Position numbers and translations under genes: made by a program. Shown piece by piece: positions 1 through 6,635 of a DNA stretch of 9,689 bases. Where the stretch lies: contig JABCYS010000030.1 of the NCBI GenBank assembly GCA_013290085.1, forward strand, positions 1 through 9,689. The letters are read 5' to 3'. Numbering within the stretch: the stretch's first letter is position 1; every line of letters begins with the position of its first letter. The stretch comes from Candidatus Babelota bacterium. Its GTDB lineage: Bacteria > Dependentiae > Babeliae > Babeliales > JABCYS01. The notes beneath the pieces were generated by a model that did not search any database, was not told where the DNA came from, and was given only the letters and a program-made list of their open reading frames with translations.

Positions 1-18
1 ATCAACATTCTTTCTGCC

Positions 19-759
19 ATGAATAAAATCACCAACGCAACTGATCTTTTACAACAATGGATGAGCGAGGAACCTTCTAATGAGACGTGGTTTAAAACGC
101 TCCACCTTCTCTACAAAGCGGGACTTCATAAGGATAAAGCCATTGCTGTTCTGCATGCAGTAGAACAAAAAAACCCCCAAGAGCTTCTGGTTGTTCTGTA
201 TTTAGCTGATGCTTATATGCGAGCCCATCTTTTCCCTTCCGCCCTGTCGTATCATGAAAAAGCACTAACGCTTACCAATGATCCGTTACTTAAAACAAAA
301 ATAGCTTTTAACATGGGCATGATTCATTTTGAAACCAATAACATCACTGCCATGAAAGAGGTCCTCGAGCAAAGCAAACAGTATGGCGCACCCTTTCCGC
401 CCATGCATAATCTGCTTGCGTATTATTATGCAACGCATGGTAGGGATTTAGCCCGCGCACAAAGTTACTTAGATCAGGCATTAAAGATAGATGCCAACAA
501 TCCGCATTTTCTGGATACGCAGGCTTTGATTTGGTACAAAAAACGTGATTATGCACAAGCGGAAAAATTATTGAAAAAGCTGGCCAAGCAAGAACCAGAG
601 GATTATTTTATTCATCTGCATCTTGCCAAAACAGAAAATAAACTTGGAAAACAAAAACAAAGTATGCTCACGCTGAATAAAGCAACTCTCTGTGCCCCTA
701 CTGATGGCGAACGTACTCTGTGTAAAAAACTATTAAAAGTGTTTGAAACTACAACATGA
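19..759 (+). CDS. TPR-repeat protein of unknown specific role, upstream of murG
   Basis: The predicted 246-residue protein is made almost wholly of tetratricopeptide-type helix pairs. Recognisable units lie at about residues 53-87, 92-125, 128-160, 163-195 and 197-229, with typical small and aromatic positions such as A63-Y66, A76-Y79-A82, A148-Y150-L151-A154 and A179-A181-L184. TPR arrays are scaffolds for protein-protein contacts; the partner here cannot be read from the sequence. No signal peptide or membrane segment follows the chosen ATG, which suggests a cytoplasmic location. The reading frame is open from base 1, with no stop and no clear ribosome binding site before position 19, so the real start may lie before the window and the N-terminus may be longer. 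The gene ends in an ATGA overlap with murG, so the two are almost certainly co-transcribed and translationally coupled. Confidence 0.8.
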   Translation: MNKITNATDLLQQWMSEEPSNETWFKTLHLLYKAGLHKDKAIAVLHAVEQKNPQELLVVLYLADAYMRAHLFPSALSYHEKALTLTNDPLLKTKIAFNMGMIHFETNNITAMKEVLEQSKQYGAPFPPMHNLLAYYYATHGRDLARAQSYLDQALKIDANNPHFLDTQALIWYKKRDYAQAEKLLKKLAKQEPEDYFIHLHLAKTENKLGKQKQSMLTLNKATLCAPTDGERTLCKKLLKVFETTT

Positions 760-1787
760 ACAAAAAAAACAACACGATCTGTTTTGTCGCTGGACATTCC
801 GGTGGCCATATTCTTCCGAGCTTAACCCGTGCACAGCAGCTGCTCGCTGAAAAAAAAGTTGATCGTATTCTCTTTTTTTCAACAACCGCACCACTCGATA
901 AAAAAATTGTTGAAGGCAATCCCGTCATTACCAAACTTATTCTTCTTTCTGTCCGCGGGGTTCCTTACCAGAAAAAAATCTTATTCCCTCTTTTTGTAGC
1001 ACACCTGGCTACCGCTTTTTTTATTAGTCTGTATCAGTTACTAAGAAATAAACCAAGCAGCATTATCAGCATGGGAGGCTATGTTTCACTACCGGTGTGT
1101 TTGGCTGGATGGTTGTTGCGCATACCTATCGAGCTTTATGAGCTCAACGTAGAACCAGGAAAGGCCATTCGTTTTCTTGCACCGTTGGCACACACCATTT
1201 GGATTCTCTATCCACAAACTTCTCATTATCTTCCGGCACATAAGTGTCAGCTCACTGACTACCCGGTGCGATTTTCAAGCACCACGCACCGCATCAGTCG
1301 GAAAGAGGCGCTACAGGCTCTTCATTTTTCTCCTGAGCGCAAAACTATTTTTATTCTTGGTGGGTCACAAGGATCGGTTTTTCTTAACACCTTAGTACGG
1401 GAATGGATTGTGCAATCACCGCAATTTCATGCAAGCATACAAATTATTCATCAGACTGGTACACATGATCACACAGATTGGAAAAGTTTTTATGCACCGT
1501 TAGGGATCCCGGCGATCATTTTTAATTATCACGAAAATCTTGCAGAGTTTTATCAGGCTGCTGACCTTGTCGTTAGCAGGGCTGGGGCTGGCACATTAGC
1601 TGAGCTTCATTTTTTTCAAAAACAGTCGCTCATCATTCCACTCGAAACAGCTACTACCCATCATCAAAAATATAATGCCCAGGCTTTTGCTCAGAAAAAT
1701 CCAAATCTGTTTTTTGTACTACCACAAAAAGATACTGATCACTCAGCAACCTTCACCACCATCACACGTCTTCTGCAGCTAAATTAA
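756..1787 (+). CDS. murG: UDP-N-acetylglucosamine--N-acetylmuramyl-(pentapeptide) pyrophosphoryl-undecaprenol N-acetylglucosamine transferase MurG
   Basis: MurG transfers GlcNAc from UDP-GlcNAc to lipid I to make lipid II, at the cytoplasmic face of the inner membrane. The sequence shows the GT-B fold signatures of the family. An N-terminal glycine-rich loop GHSGGHILPS lies at residues 13-22, with the conserved His18. The MGGYVSLP loop (106-113) is followed by YELNVEPGKAIR (128-139), matching the usual acceptor-domain H-E-x-N-x-x-P-G segment. In the C-terminal donor domain are LGGSQGS (201-207), SRAGAGTLAEL (274-284) and THHQKYNA (301-308), the UDP-GlcNAc binding motifs. The hydrophobic stretch at about 75-96 fits the membrane-association patch. 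At 343 residues it is close to the usual ~350. It starts inside the stop codon of the TPR gene (ATGA), implying coupling. Its 3' end overlaps the convergent PBP gene by 9 bases. Identification is firm. Confidence 0.96.
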   Translation: MNKKNNTICFVAGHSGGHILPSLTRAQQLLAEKKVDRILFFSTTAPLDKKIVEGNPVITKLILLSVRGVPYQKKILFPLFVAHLATAFFISLYQLLRNKPSSIISMGGYVSLPVCLAGWLLRIPIELYELNVEPGKAIRFLAPLAHTIWILYPQTSHYLPAHKCQLTDYPVRFSSTTHRISRKEALQALHFSPERKTIFILGGSQGSVFLNTLVREWIVQSPQFHASIQIIHQTGTHDHTDWKSFYAPLGIPAIIFNYHENLAEFYQAADLVVSRAGAGTLAELHFFQKQSLIIPLETATTHHQKYNAQAFAQKNPNLFFVLPQKDTDHSATFTTITRLLQLN

Positions 1788-3668
1788 AAGCGTTGCGACC
1801 TCATCATAGGCGGATGCGTTATCAACCTGTTTTCCCGTCCATGCATTGACCATTACTTCACGCAATGAAGAGTCGTAAGAAAATTTTTTCTTAGAAGATG
1901 TTATTGTTTTGTGCAGTCCAAACCATATCGGGAATGCTGTCCCTCGGGCATAGATTGATTCGCCCAGAGAACGGTTATCATCGCAACCAACGTAGACTGC
2001 GGTGGTAATCGTAGGCGTAGAGCCGCAGAACCAGCACGTTCGACTATCATTGGTTGTTCCTGTTTTACCGATTGATTCACCGTCAACCCAGGCATTTTTT
2101 GTGCGTAAGCGCATACGCTCCATGCCTATTCCTAAAACCTTGACCACTTGGCTACTGACACGAGAAGCCATAACGTATTCAGATTTTTGTTGGTATTTAA
2201 AAATCTTATTTCCCCACTCATCTTTAATCCAGGAAATAAGGTGTGGTTCAACATACACACCGTTATTTGCAAAAACGTTAAAGAATCCTGCAGCTTCTTT
2301 GAGCGTAATATCTACACAGCCAAGTGCCAGAGAGGGGTATGGTTGCAATCCGGGGATGTGACATTTTTCTCCCAGTTCTTTAACGCGCTGACAACCAACT
2401 TTTAATAACGTTTTTACTGAGATGATATTGTTGGAGCTTGAAAGAGCTCGCGCCAAGGTCATTGGTCCGTCAAAGCGTTGGGTAGAATTTTGTGGCGCCC
2501 ATACTTGATTATTCACCACCAACTCAAACGGTTCATCTATTTCAAGGTCTACAAAGGAGCTGCCCTGTTCTACTGCTGCTGCAAAAATAATTGGTTTGAA
2601 AATAGAACCCATTTGTCGATGTGCTTGCCATGCACGATTAAATTTGGAAGTTTCAAAATCAACGCCGCCGACCATTGCTTTGACTGCGCCTGTTTGTACA
2701 TCAATCGAAAGCAATCCGCCATCAACTGCTTCCTGTAAGTTTTTTCTCATTTTGCCAAATTGATCGATAAATGAACTTTGTGCTTGTAGTTGCATTGCCT
2801 TATTGATAGTTGTTTGGACCACCAAGCCCCCGCTATACAATTGTTGTCTTCCCACCATTTCTTCAAGAGATTGCCGCAATGTTTCCTTCAGGTGGGGAGC
2901 ACATTCATCAGAACGCTGGGCAGTGATCGTCAGCGGTATTTTTTTGGCTTCTTCGTATTGTTTTTCAGTTATATGGCGCAACCGGAACATGGAATGGAGA
3001 ATGACATTACGTCTTTGTTGAGATGAGCTTGGTGCGAGTAAGGGACTATAACTTGCTGGGGAGCGGACAATGGCAGCAAGTGTTGCGGCTTGGTCTACGG
3101 AAATTTTTTCTACGGGGACACCCCAGAACCGCTGGGTTGCTGATTGCACCCCATAGATACCTGAACCAAAATAAACATGATTCAGATACGTTTCTAAAAT
3201 TTGTTCTTTGGTAAATTGGCGTTCAACGATCAGAGAATAAAATTGTTCTTTAACTTTTCGAGTAAATGTTTTTTGTGCGTCAAAAAAGAGAAGTTTTACC
3301 AACTGTTGGGTAATGGTACTGGCACCTTGCACGATTCGTCGATAGTAGAGATTTGCCAGGGTTGAACGAAGAATACCTTTCCATGAAATTCCGGAATGAG
3401 AAAAAAAGTTATGATCTTCTGCTGCAAGAAATGCATTGATCAAATGTTTTGGCATACGACCGATACTGATTGGTTCACGTCGGTCTAATTGGAAGCGGGC
3501 CCATTCTTTACCTTCATCATCAAGCAAAATGGTCGGCTTTCCGGGGTTATAGTTTTCTAGAACAGAAAGATCAACCACTTTGTTATTAACGATAAAAAAG
3601 GCCATGCCCAAAAAAAATGCTATGCCAAGAAGAATGAATGTAAAAGCACGATGCAGGAGAAGTATCAT
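1779..3668 (-). CDS. Class A penicillin-binding protein (bifunctional peptidoglycan glycosyltransferase/transpeptidase, PBP1 type)
   Basis: This enzyme polymerises lipid II into glycan strands and crosslinks the peptides, anchored in the inner membrane with its domains in the periplasm. Residue numbers are from the ATG at 3668 (629 residues). An N-terminal membrane anchor lies at about 8-28. The GT51 domain follows: AAEDHNFFSHSG with catalytic Glu84, QGASTITQQLVK (114-125), and ILETYLNHVYFG (157-168) with Glu159. The transpeptidase domain has GSIFKP with nucleophile Ser355 and Lys358, SNN at 412-414, and KTGTT at 535-539. All catalytic motifs are intact. A TTG four codons upstream (3680) gives a 633-residue version. 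I prefer the ATG because a GGA sits at normal spacing before it and TTG at 3680 is nearly inside the upstream terminator stem. The protein is shorter than E. coli PBP1a/1b and lacks obvious extra domains. Which PBP1 subtype it is cannot be decided by eye. Confidence 0.95.
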   Translation of the reverse strand: MILLLHRAFTFILLGIAFFLGMAFFIVNNKVVDLSVLENYNPGKPTILLDDEGKEWARFQLDRREPISIGRMPKHLINAFLAAEDHNFFSHSGISWKGILRSTLANLYYRRIVQGASTITQQLVKLLFFDAQKTFTRKVKEQFYSLIVERQFTKEQILETYLNHVYFGSGIYGVQSATQRFWGVPVEKISVDQAATLAAIVRSPASYSPLLAPSSSQQRRNVILHSMFRLRHITEKQYEEAKKIPLTITAQRSDECAPHLKETLRQSLEEMVGRQQLYSGGLVVQTTINKAMQLQAQSSFIDQFGKMRKNLQEAVDGGLLSIDVQTGAVKAMVGGVDFETSKFNRAWQAHRQMGSIFKPIIFAAAVEQGSSFVDLEIDEPFELVVNNQVWAPQNSTQRFDGPMTLARALSSSNNIISVKTLLKVGCQRVKELGEKCHIPGLQPYPSLALGCVDITLKEAAGFFNVFANNGVYVEPHLISWIKDEWGNKIFKYQQKSEYVMASRVSSQVVKVLGIGMERMRLRTKNAWVDGESIGKTGTTNDSRTCWFCGSTPTITTAVYVGCDDNRSLGESIYARGTAFPIWFGLHKTITSSKKKFSYDSSLREVMVNAWTGKQVDNASAYDEVATLLI

Positions 3669-3683
3669 AAGACATTCCAAAGA

Positions 3684-3709
3684 AAAGAGGCCGCATGAGC
3701 GGCCTCTTT
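3684..3709 (-). terminator. Intrinsic terminator of the small exported-protein gene, just upstream of the PBP gene
   Basis: There is a perfect 11-base inverted repeat, AAAGAGGCCGC (3684-3694) and GCGGCCTCTTT (3699-3709), around a 4-base loop. Read on the minus strand, the GC-rich stem GAGGCCGC/GCGGCCTC runs into TTTTCTTT, the classic rho-independent layout. It lies 25 bases after the stop of the 106-residue exported protein. It also ends only about 15 bases before the PBP start codon, so it separates the two genes and could allow partial read-through. Confidence 0.85.
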
Positions 3710-3734
3710 AACTACTTAATATGTGTTTATACAC

Positions 3735-4055
3735 TTAAGCTTTTTTTTGCTTTTGAGAAGAGCAAGGGCAACCAAGTTGGTCTCTGTAGTAAATAGCTGC
3801 GCCGACTGCTGCAACTAGTGCAGCTACGCCAAGCGATTTCCATTTATGGGTTCTAACGCCATTCCAGCTCTTAGAAGGTATGTTTTTGGTGAAGTCCCAT
3901 GCCACTGAAAAACGGCCTTGTTTTGCGGCAGCAGGAGCGGGGGTTGCTGGAGCTGCTGAAGATGCAGCTGCAGGTGCTGCTGGTGTATTACCAGCGGCAG
4001 ATAATGAAGAAGGAAGAATAAATATAGCGAGCAATGCTAACGCTAATTTTTTCAT
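3735..4055 (-). CDS. Small exported Ala/Pro-rich protein with a C-terminal hydrophobic segment, function unknown
   Basis: I do not recognise a family for this 106-residue protein. Residues 1-20 are a textbook Sec signal peptide: MKK, a hydrophobic core, then SLSA-AG as the probable cleavage site. Residues 22-44 are a low-complexity linker of Ala, Pro, Ser and Thr. A short region containing three Trp residues and many Lys/Arg follows (46-73). A hydrophobic, Ala-rich segment (about 74-90) could be a membrane helix. The tail contains Cys-Pro-Cys (96-98) and ends with Lys-rich residues. After signal cleavage it would be a small membrane-attached envelope protein with a flexible periplasmic N-terminal arm. 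It has the strongest ribosome binding site in the window (AAGGAG, five bases before the ATG), its own promoter and its own terminator, which suggests high, independent expression. The function cannot be inferred. Confidence 0.8.
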   Translation of the reverse strand: MKKLALALLAIFILPSSLSAAGNTPAAPAAASSAAPATPAPAAAKQGRFSVAWDFTKNIPSKSWNGVRTHKWKSLGVAALVAAVGAAIYYRDQLGCPCSSQKQKKA

Positions 4056-4060
4056 GATAT

Positions 4061-4066
4061 CTCCTT
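4061..4066 (-). promoter_or_regulatory. Strong Shine-Dalgarno site of the small exported protein
   Basis: On the minus strand the sequence AAGGAGATATCATG places a perfect AAGGAG core five bases before the start codon at 4055. Most other genes here show weak or no Shine-Dalgarno matches, so this site both fixes the start and suggests efficient translation. Confidence 0.8.
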
Positions 4067-4109
4067 GTGTGATGTTGATAATAGAAGATTTAGTTAAACT
4101 GACCGCATA

Positions 4110-4137
4110 AAGTTACTTGAACACATAGTTTTGTCAA
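4110..4137 (-). promoter_or_regulatory. Candidate sigma-70-type promoter for the small exported protein
   Basis: On the minus strand a perfect -35 hexamer TTGACA (4132-4137) is followed after 16 bases by TAACTT (4110-4115), a weak -10 match. An alternative -10, TATTAT (4078-4083), lies closer to the gene but lacks a partner -35 at normal spacing. Transcription from here would give a 5' leader of roughly 45-50 bases. Confidence 0.45.
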
Positions 4138-4167
4138 TATACACTGAGCGCGGCCATTCCTTTTTTT

Positions 4168-4605
4168 ATGCGAATCACTATGGATATTAAAAAATTCTTT
4201 CCTTACCTATGTATTTGCGCACTTTTTCTTGCTGATATTTTTTGCGCAGCTTTTTTTGAAGAGTCATTTTTTCATGGCGTTGCTCTTCTTTATTTTATTC
4301 GTTTATTTACCAAGCCCTCATTTCTTTTCTCGAGCTGCGCTCTTGCCTTCATCAGTCTGGAATCTTTCCTCTACCATGGCAGATTTGGCACCGGTCTTTT
4401 AATGTTATTTCCTATCACCCTTCTTTGCTTAGGACTCAAAAAGAGCTTTAATCTGCCCAAGCTCGGCCCCCTCCTGGGTCTTGGCTGTTATTTAGTGCTC
4501 TACTGGGGTCTTCTTGAGCCTCTTTTTCTCGACATCTCTAGCCAATGGCTGTACACAATAGGTAAAATAGGTGGTAATATACTATTAATGACGATTTTCT
4601 ATTGA
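4168..4605 (+). CDS. Small multi-pass inner-membrane protein, function unknown
   Basis: The predicted 145-residue protein is overwhelmingly hydrophobic, with probable membrane helices at about residues 11-29, 33-47, 51-68, 75-91, 99-120 and 128-144. The few charged residues lie between them, including a Lys-Lys at 91-92. I recognise no enzyme motif. The size and the five-to-six helix pattern would be compatible with an MreD-like envelope protein, and it sits in a region with peptidoglycan genes, but the sequence gives no specific support. A second ATG lies four codons in (4180), and neither start has a clear ribosome binding site. The gene is divergent from the small exported protein across 112 bases, and it ends only 6 bases before the RNase P RNA gene, whose promoter must therefore lie inside the end of this coding region. 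Confidence 0.7.
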   Translation: MRITMDIKKFFPYLCICALFLADIFCAAFFEESFFHGVALLYFIRLFTKPSFLFSSCALAFISLESFLYHGRFGTGLLMLFPITLLCLGLKKSFNLPKLGPLLGLGCYLVLYWGLLEPLFLDISSQWLYTIGKIGGNILLMTIFY

Positions 4606-4611
4606 AATTTT

Positions 4612-4965
4612 AATGCCAAGGCAAGCAGGACAATCGCTCTGGTCACTTGTGACTGGGGAGGAAAGTCCGGGCTCTCAATGAACAAGGTACCCTAGGAGGT
4701 TTTACCAACTCGGGGGGACGAAAGTCCATGGACAGTGCCACAGAAAAAAACCGCCACTTTCGAGTGGTAAGGGTGAAAATGTGCGGTAAGAGCGCACAGC
4801 CTTTTATAGCAATATAAAATGCGGGCAAACCCTACCTAGAGCAAGACAAAATAAGCATGACCGGTTGTTCATTCCGATTTAATCATGCGGGTATGTCGCT
4901 TAGATAAATGATTGTCGCAATCTCTGATTGTACAGAACCCGGCTTATATGCTCGCCTTGGCATTT
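4612..4965 (+). ncRNA. rnpB: RNase P catalytic RNA (bacterial type A-like)
   Basis: This is the ribozyme subunit that removes 5' leaders from tRNA precursors. Helix P1 is formed by 4612-4622 and 4954-4964, a perfect 11-base pairing. The universal P4 core appears as GAGGAAAGTCCGGGCT (4658-4673) and ACAGAACCCGGCTTAT (4932-4947). The conserved AGAGCAAGA lies at 4838-4846, and GGTGAAAATGTGCGGTAAGA (4769 on) matches the segment after P12. A hairpin with stem TTTTATA/TATAAAA and a GCAA tetraloop (4802-4819) fits P14. The length of about 350 nucleotides is normal. The P1 3' strand runs into a short T tract (4968-4972), so P1 may double as the terminator stem. One oddity: the L15 position that is GGU in E. 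coli reads GGC here. The ends are approximate. Confidence 0.96.
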
Positions 4966-4983
4966 CCTTTTTAGCAGAGTGCA

Positions 4984-5682
4984 ATGGATCTAAAAAACTA
5001 TCTCTGGACTCTTCCTTTTATAAGCTTTCTTTTGGGCTACCAATTCCTATCCTTTTTTACTGTTGCTAACAACTTTCCCAATCCTTCCATTATCGGTTCA
5101 CCTTTAACCCAGGCTATCAAGGCCCTTTCTGATAACAACCTCAATCCCCGCATCATGGCTGAAAAAGAAGAGCCTGATTTACCAGAAGGTACTGTTTTGA
5201 GTCAAACACCGGCAGCCGGGCAAAGGGTTAAACCAAATCAACCAGTATTTTTAGTCGTAGCGCGAAAGCCAAAAAAAATACCCGCTCCTTCTCTGCTCAA
5301 TAAAACAGCCGATGAAACTTTGCTTACCCTTCATCATCTTAATCTTCGTTCAAAAACATACGCTCTCAACGCTCCTGCTCCTAAGGACACCTGCATTGGT
5401 CAAATACCTGATGCTAAAGAACCGGTGGAAGGAAAGAAGATGACGTTGTATATCAGTGCAGGAAAAAATCCACTTATGTTGTTTCCCAATTTGAAGGGAG
5501 CAGCCATGAGTGATGTACAAAATTGTCTGAGCAGCTACAACTTTACCACGAAGATCTTGCATACCAATCCGATTGAAGAGGGTCATCAGTGCACATTGTG
5601 CACAGTGATTGATCAAAAGCCACTACCGGGATCGATCATTGATGTGAGAAGACCGGTGTATGTACAATTGCAAGTTCAATAA
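4984..5682 (+). CDS. Membrane-anchored protein with three PASTA domains
   Basis: PASTA domains bind peptidoglycan fragments or beta-lactams and normally form the outer part of Ser/Thr kinases or of some class B PBPs. Here they stand alone. The 232-residue protein has a probable signal anchor at about residues 7-27 and no kinase or transpeptidase domain. PASTA units lie at about 31-94, 99-159 and 166-231. The first is clearest: PSIIGSPLTQAIKAL near its start, then GTVLSQTPAAGQRVK and a closing strand of alternating hydrophobics (FLVVAR). The third has PNLKGAAMSDVQNCL and VIDQKPLPGSIID. The second is more diverged. It starts 19 bases after the RNase P RNA, with only a weak GAG before the ATG. 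The role is probably binding or sensing of cell wall in the periplasm. Family assignment is strong; function is inference. Confidence 0.85.
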   Translation: MDLKNYLWTLPFISFLLGYQFLSFFTVANNFPNPSIIGSPLTQAIKALSDNNLNPRIMAEKEEPDLPEGTVLSQTPAAGQRVKPNQPVFLVVARKPKKIPAPSLLNKTADETLLTLHHLNLRSKTYALNAPAPKDTCIGQIPDAKEPVEGKKMTLYISAGKNPLMLFPNLKGAAMSDVQNCLSSYNFTTKILHTNPIEEGHQCTLCTVIDQKPLPGSIIDVRRPVYVQLQVQ

Positions 5683-5711
5683 CCTTATCATTGGCATACC
5701 ACTTCTATTTT

Positions 5712-6542
5712 CTATAGCTTATTTTTGAATTGTTCATGCAACGCAAAGAGTGCGCATATTTTTGCATTGCCTATTATTTTATCTTGATCGTCAAACAATT
5801 CTCTTGTAGCTCCAAGACATGCATGTGAAAAAAGGAACAGATCAAGCTCTCTATCTTCCAAGACAATTTTAATATCATAATCCTGTAAAATATCATTGAT
5901 TCGTCTTTGAGAATAATCCACATCACCCGAAATTATTGCTGCCACAAAAAGAGCTACTCTAGCTATATCCGCAGATTGCAATGTATGGTTAGTTAGCCCG
6001 CATTCCTTATAAAGTGGGTCATATTTATTCTCAATAATTGTATAATTGCCCTCAAATACCTTTTTTAGACATGACAATGATGTAGTATCACCATAATAAA
6101 CGTTGCTAACAACACCAGAAATCGCGTAGGCAAAATCTTCTCTATCGCTCCAATCATAATCTTTATCTGTATACCGTTTAGCTTCTTTTATAAAAAGACT
6201 CCTGTCGAGAAGCACATCATAATATGCTTTAGCTATATCAAGTGGAGTTATGTATTGTTTGTTAATTACTAATCCCACGCCAAGTCTTAGATTCAAAGGA
6301 TCATTTGAATAAGAAAACAAGAGTCCAACAGTATCTTTTAGACAACGAACATTGTAATACATGTTGCGAATGTGAGGCGGGCAACTACAGGTGCTACACC
6401 TACAGGCTTTTTGATTAAAGCCTAAGATACCTCTAAGGTCAGAGCTTACATGTGGGACATAATAATTAGAGTCGCATAAAACTTTAGAAACAAAACCAAT
6501 ACCCAATAGAAAAACCAAGAGATGCTTTTTTATAAATGTCAT
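5712..6542 (-). CDS. Secreted protein with a CxCxxCxC cluster, function unknown
   Basis: I do not recognise this 276-residue protein. Residues 1-23 look like a Sec signal peptide (positive MTFIKKH, then a hydrophobic core). Cys23 is not in a good lipobox, so a lipoprotein is unlikely. The tight motif C47-R-C-S-T-C-S-C54 could hold a metal or form disulfides after export. Further cysteines are at 67, 158, 181, 242 and 263. The remainder is mixed helical, with a more hydrophobic helix at about 190-205 (ADIARVALFVAAIISGD) and a helical C-terminus. There is no repeat or enzyme motif. It is divergent from the EndoU toxin gene across 93 bases and convergent with the PASTA gene (29 bases apart). Its position makes it a possible accessory partner of the toxin, but nothing in the sequence proves this. 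Confidence 0.75.
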   Translation of the reverse strand: MTFIKKHLLVFLLGIGFVSKVLCDSNYYVPHVSSDLRGILGFNQKACRCSTCSCPPHIRNMYYNVRCLKDTVGLLFSYSNDPLNLRLGVGLVINKQYITPLDIAKAYYDVLLDRSLFIKEAKRYTDKDYDWSDREDFAYAISGVVSNVYYGDTTSLSCLKKVFEGNYTIIENKYDPLYKECGLTNHTLQSADIARVALFVAAIISGDVDYSQRRINDILQDYDIKIVLEDRELDLFLFSHACLGATRELFDDQDKIIGNAKICALFALHEQFKNKL

Positions 6543-6563
6543 AGAAATTCTTGCATGTTTAAG

Positions 6564-6592
6564 TTAGAAAATTTTTAGCTCTTTAGTATACT
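6564..6592 (+). promoter_or_regulatory. Candidate promoter of the EndoU toxin gene, overlapping a divergent promoter
   Basis: On the + strand TTAGAA (6564-6569) and TATACT (6587-6592) are separated by 17 bases. The -10 matches the consensus at 5 of 6 positions; the -35 is poor. The -10 is embedded in the palindrome AGTATACT (6585-6592), so the same bases supply a -10 for the opposite strand. Confidence 0.4.
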
Positions 6593-6614
6593 CGCCGGAA
6601 CATATAAAAACCAA
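6585..6614 (-). promoter_or_regulatory. Candidate promoter of the secreted Cys-cluster protein
   Basis: On the minus strand TTGGTT (6609-6614) and TATACT (6585-6590) are 18 bases apart, giving a leader of about 35 bases before the ATG at 6542. It shares its -10 palindrome with the toxin promoter, so polymerase could engage only one direction at a time. The -35 is only a partial match. Confidence 0.35.
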
Positions 6615-6635
6615 CTTCAATTTAATGAGAATATT

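Noticed and set aside
344..809. Minus-strand open frames of 65-70 codons opposite the TPR and murG start region
   Set aside because: They are antisense to clearly coding sequence, have no family features, and are expected by chance.
2002..3214. Several + strand frames of 63-119 codons opposite the PBP gene
   Set aside because: The PBP frame carries every catalytic motif across this whole stretch, so the opposite frames are shadows.
4168..4605. Firm assignment of the small membrane protein as MreD
   Set aside because: Only size and hydrophobicity fit; no specific motif or mreB/mreC neighbour is visible.
4643..4828. 61-codon minus-strand frame within the RNase P RNA
   Set aside because: The region is a structured RNA with all conserved elements, and the frame is accidental.
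5712..6542. Lipoprotein signal at Cys23 of the secreted Cys-cluster protein
   Set aside because: The residues before the Cys (K-V-L) do not fit a lipobox, which needs a small residue at -1.
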